Below, one piece after another: positions 43,805 to 51,304 of a stretch of 51,817 nt of DNA. Positions within the stretch are counted from its first letter, which is position 1. Each line of letters starts with the position of its first letter. Where the stretch lies: positions 1-51,817 of the forward strand of contig PMOK01000144.1 of the NCBI GenBank assembly GCA_003162425.1. Reading direction: 5' to 3'. The notes below the pieces were generated by a model. The model was not told the origin of the DNA. It was given only the letters and a program-made list of their open reading frames with translations, and made no database searches. The stretch is from Bryobacterales bacterium (GTDB lineage Bacteria > Acidobacteriota > Terriglobia > Bryobacterales > Bryobacteraceae). The position numbers were made by a program, and so were the translations under genes.

Positions 43805-44764
43805 ATGCGCCGAATGCTTTTTGTCATTCTGACGGTCCTCATCGTTGCCGCTCTGGTCTACGCAATCTTTGCGCGTGACCTGGCGCGCGCACGGGCACGC
43901 CTCGTGGGCCGCAGCAAGACCATCGAGACATCCTTCGGCACGCTGGAATACGCAGTGATGGGCGAGGGCGAGCCGGTGCTGACCGTCCACGGCGCGAGCG
44001 GCGGCTTCGATCAGGGCCTCGATATGACCGGCGCGCTGGTCGGGCACGGATATCGGCTCATCGCCCCATCGCGTTTTGGCTATCTTTGCTCGAGCTTACC
44101 CGCCAACCTCACAACCGCGATACAGGCCGATGCCTATGCTCAACTTCTCGACCATCTTGGCGTCGACAAGGTGTCCGTGGTTGGCATCTCTGCCGGCGCT
44201 TGGTCGTCCCTGCAGTTCGCCATCCGTCATCCGGAGCGCTGCCGTGCGCTGGTACTCCTGGTTCCCGCTGATTACTTGCCGGCCGGGACGTCCATCCATG
44301 GTGGCGCAATCGCTCGGACGATTTTCAATTCTGATTTCGTCGCCTGGGCAGCCTTGAAACTGATGCCAATCATGCCTGGCGGAATGACCGGGATCATGCT
44401 CGGAACCGACGCAGCCGTTATGCGCGCCGCCGAGCCCAGCGAGGAGGCGCGAGTGCAGCAAGTTCTGGACCACCTTCTGCCGATGAGCCCGCGCTTCCCA
44501 GGGATGCAGTTCGACCTTAAGAACGCTGCCACGCACGAGCCGTATCCGATTGAGAAGATCGCATGCCCGCTACTCGCCATCAGCGCGCAGGACGACAGAT
44601 TCGGCACGGCCTGCCGTGCGCGATCTATCGCCGGCAACGTGCCCGGCGGCAGGGCAATTATCTATCCAACCGGCGGCCATGCCTTGATTGGCCACTATGC
44701 CGACACTCTGCGCGAAAGCATGTCGTTCCTCGAGGCAATGCGCGAAGGGCGCCCGCTACGCTGA
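43805..44764 (+). CDS. Alpha/beta-hydrolase, membrane-anchored
   Basis: A 319-residue protein with one N-terminal membrane helix (about 5-23) and an alpha/beta hydrolase domain. It shows VLTVHGASGGFDQG (oxyanion region), nucleophile elbow GISAG (about 122-126, catalytic Ser), ISAQDDRFGT (likely acid) and GGHALIGH (catalytic His). Substrate unknown; distant relatives hydrolyse esters or peptides. Codon usage and composition are similar to its neighbours. Its stop abuts a fragment of the efflux adaptor gene, and it lies within the cargo of duplicated unit 1. Confidence 0.82.
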   Translation: MRRMLFVILTVLIVAALVYAIFARDLARARARLVGRSKTIETSFGTLEYAVMGEGEPVLTVHGASGGFDQGLDMTGALVGHGYRLIAPSRFGYLCSSLPANLTTAIQADAYAQLLDHLGVDKVSVVGISAGAWSSLQFAIRHPERCRALVLLVPADYLPAGTSIHGGAIARTIFNSDFVAWAALKLMPIMPGGMTGIMLGTDAAVMRAAEPSEEARVQQVLDHLLPMSPRFPGMQFDLKNAATHEPYPIEKIACPLLAISAQDDRFGTACRARSIAGNVPGGRAIIYPTGGHALIGHYADTLRESMSFLEAMREGRPLR

Positions 44765-44765
44765 C

Positions 44766-44939
44766 GCTTTACTTTCGCGGCGCAATCGGCCGGGACCGGC
44801 CACACGGCAACTCCGAAAGTGAGCGAGCCCGCTGGATTCATAATTACCCGATCGTCCGGACGAACCCTGGATCGCACTTCTACCTCGGTTCCGTAGTCCC
44901 TTCCCAGAATGACGGGAACCAGCTCTACTTTACCCACCG
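44766..44939 (-). pseudogene. Decayed 3' fragment of an RND efflux adaptor gene
   Basis: About 170 bp match the 3' end of the adaptor gene at 45781-45953 at roughly 87% by eye. The translation keeps VPVILG-DYGTE-EV, RPDD-VIMNPA and PVPAD in the same order. A one-base insertion near the end destroys the adaptor stop. There is no start codon or upstream adaptor sequence, so it is a dead fragment. It directly abuts the pseudopilin fragment at 44940. Confidence 0.8.
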
Positions 44940-45086
44940 GATCCGGTGACCCAATCCGCGGAGACCTGGAATTTCATCATGCGGATGCCAGCAAATACGG
45001 TAAACCAGACCGAGCTGGAAATTCTCGACGTGCGGAGCGGGTCGGATAAAAACAGACTGGAAGGCAATCCTTATTCGGATTGGTAG
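44940..45086 (+). pseudogene. Decayed 3' fragment of pseudopilin 2
   Basis: Forty-eight in-frame codons plus stop match the end of pseudopilin 2 (TQSAETW, NTVNQTE, SGSDKNRLEGNPYSDW against TQSADTW, NTVNQSE, SGSDKTSLEGTPYSEW). Two compensating single-base indels shift the frame between about 44983 and 45003. There is no start codon or prepilin leader, so it is not functional. It lies just before the VapBC-type module. Confidence 0.8.
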
Positions 45087-45095
45087 CGGTCATCG

Positions 45096-45130
45096 CTGTA
45101 CGTACGATTGTGATGATATGATACGTACAG
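45096..45130 (+). promoter_or_regulatory. Perfect inverted repeat overlapping the antitoxin promoter
   Basis: CTGTACGTA (45096-45104) and TACGTACAG (45122-45130) are a perfect 9-bp inverted pair around a 17-nt spacer. TATGAT (45117-45122) inside it is a good -10 box; the antitoxin ATG is at 45131, so the mRNA is probably leaderless. This is a likely operator for autoregulation. Confidence 0.6.
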
Positions 45131-45364
45131 ATGTCCAAGCTTACGTTGAGCGTCGACGAGCGGGTTGTATCCCGCGCTAAGCGCTACGCCAAGCGCCGCG
45201 GTGTCTCCGTATCGGCCATGGTGGAGGCCTATTTGGCGTCCGTCGCCGAGGCGCCAGATAAGAGCCCCCAGGATTCTCCTCCGATTTTGCGATCTCTCCG
45301 AGGCATCCTCAAGAAAGCGGATCTGGATGCGTACAAGAAACACTTAGCCGCCAAGTACCGGTGA
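45131..45364 (+). CDS. RHH-type antitoxin (VapB-like, DUF6364-like)
   Basis: A 77-residue protein whose first 35 residues (KLTLSVDERVVSRAKRYAKRRGVSVSAMVEAYL) form a ribbon-helix-helix DNA-binding unit. The tail (LRSLRGILKKADLDAYKKHLAAKYR) is the toxin-binding region. It overlaps the PIN toxin gene by 4 bp (GTGA). No Shine-Dalgarno sequence precedes the ATG, fitting a leaderless transcript, and a perfect palindrome lies at the promoter. Confidence 0.82.
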   Translation: MSKLTLSVDERVVSRAKRYAKRRGVSVSAMVEAYLASVAEAPDKSPQDSPPILRSLRGILKKADLDAYKKHLAAKYR

Positions 45365-45780
45365 AGAAAGTACTAATCGATACGAATGTTGTTTTGGACG
45401 TTCTATTGGACCGGCAGCCCCACGCCGGCGCAAGCGTTGCTGTGTGGGCGGCCGTTGAAACAGGTTCCGCGCACGGACTGCTGGCTGCTCACGCGGTTAC
45501 TACTATCCACTATCTAATACGTAGGGAGATGGGCGCCGCCGGAGCGAGACGGACGATCTCGACAATGTTGAAGGTTTTCGGTGTAGCGGTGGTAGACGGA
45601 CCCATTATCCAACTCGCGCTTGGACTACCACTATCCGATTTCGAGGACGCCGTCACAGCCGCTGCTGCGCAATTTGCTGGGTGCGATTACATCGTGACAA
45701 GAGACACGAGAGGTTTTCGAGGATGTGGTATCAAATCTCTCCTGCCGGAGGCAGCCGCGACGCTGCTACGTGGCGCTTAG
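45361..45780 (+). CDS. PIN-domain toxin (VapC-like)
   Basis: A 139-residue PIN-fold RNase-like toxin with acidic metal ligands: IDTNVVLDVLLDR (Asp7 and Asp13), a central Glu/Asp pair in SDFEDAVTAAAA (about 97-108), and DYIVTRDTRGF (about 115-125). VapC toxins cut tRNA or rRNA. It is translationally coupled to the RHH antitoxin. The stop is 5 bp from the end of the convergent adaptor gene. It is the cargo of duplicated unit 2. Confidence 0.85.
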   Translation: MKKVLIDTNVVLDVLLDRQPHAGASVAVWAAVETGSAHGLLAAHAVTTIHYLIRREMGAAGARRTISTMLKVFGVAVVDGPIIQLALGLPLSDFEDAVTAAAAQFAGCDYIVTRDTRGFRGCGIKSLLPEAAATLLRGA

Positions 45781-45784
45781 ACCG

Positions 45785-47068
45785 CTACTTTCGCGGCGCA
45801 TCGGCCGGGACTGGCCGCACGACAACTCCGGAAGTGAGCGAGTCGGCTGGATTCATAATTACCCAATCGTCGGGACGGATCCCGGATAGCACTTCAATCT
45901 CGGTTCCGTAGTCCTTCCCCAGAATCACCGGGACCAGCGCCACTTTATTTCCATCCCGAATCAAACCAAGCCTGACTCCTTCACTACGGAACAGGATTGC
46001 GCCCACGGGAACAACTACTGACGGTGTACCTGCGGGAATAGTGAGGTGAACTTCGGCATAAGCTCCCGGCTTAAGTTCGCCCGTTGGATTGTCGACGTCC
46101 ACTTCCGTGAGTAGCGTTCGCGTGCCCGAGTCCATGGCGTCCGCGGTTCGAACCAGCTTGCCGTGGAAGCGGCGGCCCGGAAACTCAGACAACGTCAATT
46201 CGGCTGGAATCCCCGGAACGGCGGACTGCGAATAAATCTCAGGCACGTTCAGATAGACACGCAGCCTAGCTGTCGCCGCTATGTGGAACAGTTCCTGAGC
46301 TGCGCCGCCCATGCCAGCGTTCACCAGTGCGCCGATGTCAGTATTTCGCGCTGTGATGACGCCATCGAAAGGCGCCTTCACCGTTTTGAAACCCTGCATT
46401 TCCTGGAGTCGCGAGAGATTCGCTTCCGCCGATCCGACATTACCGCGAGCGGCTGCGATAGCCTTCTCGAGCGCGTCCACATTGGCCACCTGGGCCTGAT
46501 ACTGCGCCTGGTATTGGTCGTTCTCCTGCCGCGAGACCACGCCTTTGGCAACCAAATTACTCCAGCGCTGCGCAGTGACGCGCGCGAGCTCCGCATTGGC
46601 TTTGCCCTGTACCAGATTGGCGAGCGTCTGATCCAGCGCCGCCTTGGCCTGATCCACGGCGGACTGGGCCTGACGAACCTGCTGATCCAGCTCAGGCGCG
46701 TCGATTTCGGCCAGAACTTGGCCGGCCTTCACGCGCGCTCCGATATCGGCGTTCCATTTCTTGAGGTATCCGCTGGCCCGAGCGAAGATGGGCGAGTCAA
46801 TGAAAGCTTGGATGTTGCCCGGCAGCACCACCTCGTTTTGCAAATCTCCCATTTTCGGATGAGCCACGGCAACGGTTGGCATCGCCAAATCCTGGGTCTC
46901 CTGCTTCACCGCGGCCGCCGTCTTGAGACGAGCGTCAATACCCCAGATGATCGCGGCGCCCACCACCAGCACGGTCACCACTAACACCAGCACCAACTTA
47001 AGAACGCGAGGCAACTCGCGAGCGGCACGAGGCTCGGTCTGCTTACCGGTGGTGGTTATTTCAGGCAT
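45785..47068 (-). CDS. RND efflux periplasmic adaptor (HlyD/MFP family)
   Basis: The 427-residue adaptor has one N-terminal membrane helix (about 24-46) and a biotinyl-lipoyl half (NIQAFIDSPIFARASGYLKKWNADIGARVKAGQVLAEIDAPELDQQVRQAQS). A long helical hairpin (about 125-215), the second lipoyl half (GFKTVKAPFDGVITARNTDIGALVNAG) and beta-barrel/membrane-proximal domains follow. It links the inner-membrane pump to an outer-membrane channel. It is 6 bp downstream of the pump gene; the usual order is adaptor first, so here it is reversed. No outer-membrane channel gene lies in the window. Its 3' end is duplicated at 44766-44939. Confidence 0.92.
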   Translation of the reverse strand: MPEITTTGKQTEPRAARELPRVLKLVLVLVVTVLVVGAAIIWGIDARLKTAAAVKQETQDLAMPTVAVAHPKMGDLQNEVVLPGNIQAFIDSPIFARASGYLKKWNADIGARVKAGQVLAEIDAPELDQQVRQAQSAVDQAKAALDQTLANLVQGKANAELARVTAQRWSNLVAKGVVSRQENDQYQAQYQAQVANVDALEKAIAAARGNVGSAEANLSRLQEMQGFKTVKAPFDGVITARNTDIGALVNAGMGGAAQELFHIAATARLRVYLNVPEIYSQSAVPGIPAELTLSEFPGRRFHGKLVRTADAMDSGTRTLLTEVDVDNPTGELKPGAYAEVHLTIPAGTPSVVVPVGAILFRSEGVRLGLIRDGNKVALVPVILGKDYGTEIEVLSGIRPDDWVIMNPADSLTSGVVVRPVPADAPRK

Positions 47069-47074
47069 GTCGTG

Positions 47075-50000
47075 TCATCTAACAGGATCGTTCGTCAGGC
47101 GTCTTCTATGCAACAAGCTAAAAACGGTCGGGACGAAAAACAACGTAGCAATCGTCGCGAAAATCAATCCTCCGATGACCGCGCGTCCGAGCGGAGCATT
47201 TTGCTCGCCTCCTTCGCCCAGTCCCATGGCCATGGGAACCATGCCGATAATCATGGCCAGAGCGGTCATCAATACAGGACGGAAGCGTGTAAAACCGGCT
47301 TCAATCGCCGCCAGCACGGGATCGCCTTGCGCGGCTAAATGCTCCTTGGCGAAACTGATCACAAGAATGCTGTTTGCGGTGGCCACGCCGACACTCATGA
47401 TGGCGCCCATCATGGCCGGTACGCTGAGAGTGGTCCGGGACAAGAACAGAAAAATGATAATACCCGCCATAGCCGCCGGCAACGCGGTGAGAATGATGAA
47501 CGGATCCAACCAGGATTGAAAGTTCACGACGATCAACAAGTAGACCAGCACGATGGAGAGCAACAACCCCGACAACAGCCCTTGAAATGACGTTCGCATG
47601 GTTTCAATTTGTCCACGAACCGCAAGCTGCGATCCGCGCGGCAATTTGGAACGGTTGGCGTCCACGATGCGGTTTATATCGGTTGCGACGCCGCCCAAGT
47701 CCCGGTCCTGAACCGTGCCGAAAATATCGATGGCGCGCTGGATGTTGTAATGCGAAACCACCGCCAGCCCGGCGGCGCGATGCGGGCTCCCGACATCTCC
47801 CAGAATCTCCCGCCGCGTGCCTTGCACAATGGGGATGTTTTCCAGATCGCTTAAGGAAGAAGCCGCGTACTGCGGAGTCTGCGCCACCAAGCTGTACATG
47901 ACCCCGCTCTTCGGATCGAGCCAGAAGGAGGGTGTGGTTTGAAAACTTCCGCTCAATGAGATCAGCAGGTTGTTCGCCACAGTGAGCTGGGTGAACCCAC
48001 TCTCGATGGCCTTGCTGCGATTCACATTGATTTCGATGCGGGGTTGGTCGAACAACTGGTGAACTCGCAGGTCCACTGCGCCCGGTATGCCCCGAAGCTG
48101 GCTCAAAAGATTGGTGGCGAACGCATGGTTCGCGTACACATCAGGCCCCGACACTTGAACGTCGATGGGTGCGGGTAATCCAAAGTTCAAAATCTGGCTG
48201 ATGATATCGGCGGGCAGGAAATAGAAGGCGACACCGGGAAATTCGCGCGGAAGCTCGCGGCGGAGCTGGCGAATATAGTCGTCGGTAGGCCGGTGGCCTT
48301 CCTTCAGTGTTACCAGGACGTCCGCGTCCATGCTTCCGATCGGCGCAGAAGTGCTATAGGCCATGTTGATGGAGCTGTACGGCAGCCCGATATTGTCGAT
48401 GATGCTGGACATTTGAGAACGCGGAATAACGCGCTTTATCGCGGCTTCAATAAGATCGCCCAGCCGCGCGGTCTCCTCAATCCGGGTGCCTGTTTTGGCG
48501 CGGAAGTGTAGATTGAATCGTCCAGCGTCAGAAGTAGGAAAGAAGTCCCGGCCCAACCATGGCAGCAGCAGGAATGCGAGAGCGCAGAGACCCAGGAAGA
48601 CGGGAACAAATAACGCGCGTCGGCGAATGCAACCCGTCAGCATGCCGCGATATGCCATCCGCGATGCTTCAAAAGCCCGCTCGAATGCCCGTTGAAATTT
48701 GCCGGCCAGATTCCACGCGGCTGGTTCCGCGGGATGGTGCATATGGGATTTGAGCAGGTACATCGCGAGCGTCGGAACCAGCGTGCGCGAGAGTACGTAG
48801 GAAGCGAGCATGGCGAACACCACGGCCTCGGCCAGGGGAATGAACAGAAAGCGCGCCACACCGGTCAGAAAGAACATCGGCAGGAAGACGATACAAATAC
48901 AAAGCGTCGAGACTAGCGCGGGAAGAGCGATCTGCGCCGCGCCATCCAGAATTCCGGTGAGCAGATCCTTGCCCTGATCGAAGTTGCGGTCGATATTTTC
49001 TATGGTGACCGTGGCGTCGTCCACCAGGATGCCAACGGCGAGCGCCAGGCCACCCAAGGTCATGATGTTAATGGTTTCGCCCAACGCACTCAGCACGCAG
49101 ATCGAAGTGAGAATGGAAAGCGGGATGGAGATGGCGATGATCACCGTGCTGCGCCAGCTTCCTAGGAACAGTAGAATCATTATGGCCGTGAGACAGGCCG
49201 CAATAATGGCTTCCCGGACAACCCCGCTCACGGCGGCTCGCACGTAGATGGATTGATCGGAGATCGGTTCAATCTTAAGCGCCGGCGGAAGCGTGGCTGA
49301 GATCTGCGGCAGCATATCCCGGACCTGCTGCACGATATCGAGCGTCGAAGAGCTGCCGATTTTCAAGACCGTCAGTAGCGCGCTACGCTGTCCGTCTCGC
49401 CGGACAATGTTGGTTTGGGGCGAATAGCCATCCCGGACGTGAGCGACGTCGTGAATGTAGATGGTGTTGTTCGCTACGGCTTCAATCGGAAGATCATTGA
49501 GTTCCTGGACCGTAGTGGGGCTGGCATTGAGTCCAACATCATATTCGAAAAGACCGATTTTCGAGGTGCCCACCGGAAGAATCAGATTCTGATTGTTGAT
49601 GGCGTTTACGACGTCCACGGGAGAAAGTCCCTTGGCTTGCATCAGCGCCGGCTGGAGATCGACCATGACTTGCCGTTGCTTGCCTCCATAAGGCCACGGA
49701 ATGGCCGCGCCCGGCACCCGGATAAGCTGGACACGAATCGAGTTGGCTGCGAAGTCGAATAGTTGTTGCTCGGATAAGCCTTCTCCGGAAAGCGCCAGTT
49801 GCACGATAGGGACGCTGGATGCGCTGTAAATCAGCAGGAAGGGAGGCGTGGTCCCAGGCGGCATTTGGCGTACCGCCCCCTGCGCGGCCGCCGTCATCTG
49901 AGACATGGCGATGTCCACTTTGGCGCCCGGGTGGAAGAATACTTTGGTGATGCTACGGCCCTCCACGGTCTGCGATTCGATGTGCTCGATATCGGCTACC

Positions 50001-50221
50001 GCGGTGGTGAGAAAACGCTCGTACTGCGAACCGATCCGCGTCTCCATGTCCTCGGCGCCGAGGCCCGAGTAGTTCCAGAGCACCGCAATCACGGGAATGT
50101 TGACGTTGGGGAAGATGTCGACGGGAGTGCGCACGATCACCAGCGGGCTGATCAACAGAATCAGCAGCGCCAATACGATAAACGTATAGGGCCGGGTGAG
50201 GGCGATCTTAACAATCCACAC
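47075..50221 (-). CDS. RND-family efflux pump, inner-membrane permease
   Basis: A 1048-residue, 12-helix proton-driven exporter of the AcrB/MdtB class. TM1 (about 12-30) is followed by porter-domain repeats. In TM4 the proton-relay GLALAVGILVDDATVTIENI carries the Asp-Asp pair, and the second repeat has the matching TM10-12 block ending near IFATIATLFFVPTVFSLL. The domain includes the FRAKTGTRIEET and PDGE/GGxxLGxxxx-type docking repeats. Substrate (drug, metal, or metabolite) cannot be fixed from sequence. The gene precedes its adaptor in a two-gene operon. Confidence 0.93.
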   Translation of the reverse strand: MWIVKIALTRPYTFIVLALLILLISPLVIVRTPVDIFPNVNIPVIAVLWNYSGLGAEDMETRIGSQYERFLTTAVADIEHIESQTVEGRSITKVFFHPGAKVDIAMSQMTAAAQGAVRQMPPGTTPPFLLIYSASSVPIVQLALSGEGLSEQQLFDFAANSIRVQLIRVPGAAIPWPYGGKQRQVMVDLQPALMQAKGLSPVDVVNAINNQNLILPVGTSKIGLFEYDVGLNASPTTVQELNDLPIEAVANNTIYIHDVAHVRDGYSPQTNIVRRDGQRSALLTVLKIGSSSTLDIVQQVRDMLPQISATLPPALKIEPISDQSIYVRAAVSGVVREAIIAACLTAIMILLFLGSWRSTVIIAISIPLSILTSICVLSALGETINIMTLGGLALAVGILVDDATVTIENIDRNFDQGKDLLTGILDGAAQIALPALVSTLCICIVFLPMFFLTGVARFLFIPLAEAVVFAMLASYVLSRTLVPTLAMYLLKSHMHHPAEPAAWNLAGKFQRAFERAFEASRMAYRGMLTGCIRRRALFVPVFLGLCALAFLLLPWLGRDFFPTSDAGRFNLHFRAKTGTRIEETARLGDLIEAAIKRVIPRSQMSSIIDNIGLPYSSINMAYSTSAPIGSMDADVLVTLKEGHRPTDDYIRQLRRELPREFPGVAFYFLPADIISQILNFGLPAPIDVQVSGPDVYANHAFATNLLSQLRGIPGAVDLRVHQLFDQPRIEINVNRSKAIESGFTQLTVANNLLISLSGSFQTTPSFWLDPKSGVMYSLVAQTPQYAASSLSDLENIPIVQGTRREILGDVGSPHRAAGLAVVSHYNIQRAIDIFGTVQDRDLGGVATDINRIVDANRSKLPRGSQLAVRGQIETMRTSFQGLLSGLLLSIVLVYLLIVVNFQSWLDPFIILTALPAAMAGIIIFLFLSRTTLSVPAMMGAIMSVGVATANSILVISFAKEHLAAQGDPVLAAIEAGFTRFRPVLMTALAMIIGMVPMAMGLGEGGEQNAPLGRAVIGGLIFATIATLFFVPTVFSLLHRRRLTNDPVR

Positions 50222-50396
50222 AGATGGTTACTCCGTTGGATGCACGCGCAGGCACACCGATGCATCCATTCCTATAGCTTTTTTGAGCAGCCGGCATCTC
50301 CGGTACTTCTACTGTGCCAAATATGAAAGTGGAGCGGGAGCGCGTCTCTGCGCTGGCAGGATGGTAAACTAGCGGCTAGCGGTGTCTTCCGAATAA

Positions 50397-50470
50397 TCCC
50401 CGGTCGTCTAATGGTAGGACAGCGGCCTTTGGAGCCGTGAATCGTGGTTCGAATCCATGCCGGGGAGCCA
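50397..50470 (+). tRNA. tRNA-Gln (TTG)
   Basis: Acceptor TCCCCGG (50397-50403) pairs with CCGGGGA (50460-50466). The anticodon stem GCGGC/GCCGT encloses loop CTTTGGA with anticodon TTG, and GGTTCGAATCC is the T-arm. Discriminator G67 and an encoded CCA (50468-50470) complete 74 nt. It decodes CAA (and CAG by wobble). Confidence 0.97.
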
Positions 50471-50508
50471 AACAACTTATAATCAATAACTTACGAGACT
50501 AAAAAGTC

Positions 50509-50530
50509 AGTCTACAGACCTCTGTAGACT
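50509..50530. promoter_or_regulatory. Perfect 10-bp palindrome upstream of rpsU
   Basis: AGTCTACAGA and TCTGTAGACT flank CC; the 22-bp palindrome is perfect. It lies 39 bp after the tRNA and 10 bp before TATAAT (50540-50545), covering the -35 region of rpsU. It may be an operator for rpsU or a tRNA transcript end. Confidence 0.5.
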
Positions 50531-50539
50531 AGCAGGGGG

Positions 50540-50545
50540 TATAAT
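50540..50545 (+). promoter_or_regulatory. -10 box for rpsU
   Basis: A consensus TATAAT 30 bp before the TTG start of rpsU. No clear -35 is visible; the region where it should lie is occupied by the palindrome at 50509-50530, so activation or repression through that site is possible. Confidence 0.45.
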
Positions 50546-50574
50546 TTCAATTTAAGAAACCGAGGCGAGTTGCG

Positions 50575-50790
50575 TTGGCTGAAGTGCAGATTGATAGTGG
50601 TGAAAGCCTGGAAAGCGCGCTCAAACGCTTTAAGCGAAAGGTCCTTCAAGAGGAAATCATCAAGGACATCAAGAGTCACGCATTCTACTTGAAGCCGGAT
50701 CAAAAGATGCTTGTTAAAGCGGCGCTGGCACGAAAGCGAAGTCGAAAGAACCGCGCCCGAGACTCCGAATCAGAACAAAATCGGAAGTGA
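50575..50790 (+). CDS. rpsU: 30S ribosomal protein S21
   Basis: The 71-residue basic protein matches S21: GESLESALKRFKRKVLQEEIIKDIKSHAFYLKPDQKMLVKAALARKRSRKN. S21 helps mRNA start selection near the 16S 3' end. The start is TTG with GAGGCG upstream. A lysine/arginine-rich tail (about 52-71) ends in ESEQNRK. It is preceded by a palindromic promoter region and a tRNA-Gln gene. Interestingly, the same window has a separate extended 16S-tail complement at 25834. Confidence 0.93.
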   Translation: MAEVQIDSGESLESALKRFKRKVLQEEIIKDIKSHAFYLKPDQKMLVKAALARKRSRKNRARDSESEQNRK

Positions 50791-51304
50791 TGTTGGGTTT
50801 CCCGCGGGCGTGGTGCAAACTCGTCCTAAATGGATGCGGTCACTCGTCATTGGAAAGCCGACGAACGAAGTGAGAAAAACGAGTCGTCTCACGGAATAGA
50901 ATTTTGTTAGATGCCGTGTGCAGTGCTCGATTCGTTGCGGCAGGAAACATCGGGCAGCGGTTGAGGATTTTCGCGCGTCCATTTACGATCTCGTCGTACT
51001 GGTTGACACCTCAGCCGCAGACTCAGACGGCAATTTGGCTCATCGGCGAATCAAAAATGCTCGCTGAGACTGCGCGGCGGCAACAGATGCCCTGGAGCAT
51101 CACCAAAAAAGAACATGGATGCTGAAACCCGCAACTCGGCGCGACCCACGCCGCCGCTAATGGTGGATAGGCGTGCCGCGTAGCGATAGGGAGTCATTTC
51201 GTCGGCGGAACGACCGGATCAAGAGGGGCGGTGTACGGCTCAGTTATGAGGCTATCTGAGGGGACGCCAGGCAGACGGCGCATGATAGGATCACATTATC
51301 CAAG
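50791..51304. other. 514-bp interval with a probable pseudogene, otherwise empty
   Basis: The segment holds a decayed small gene (50918-51125) and then about 180 bp with no clear gene, promoter or terminator that I can support. Frames such as the one opening at 51231 are in the wrong phase with the real downstream gene. Confidence 0.5.
50918..51125 (+). pseudogene. Decayed small conserved-type protein gene
   Basis: From a GTG at 50918 a frame gives VEDFRASIYDLVVLVD then NLAHRRIKNAR and meets TGA at 51065. The same frame continues with DALEHHQK and, if one A of the A6 run near 51108-51113 is removed, ends EHGC at the TGA of 51123-51125. I believe this resembles a small acidobacterial protein family seen in other genomes, but that is from memory. 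One nonsense change and one homopolymer frameshift would explain the break. Confidence 0.35.
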
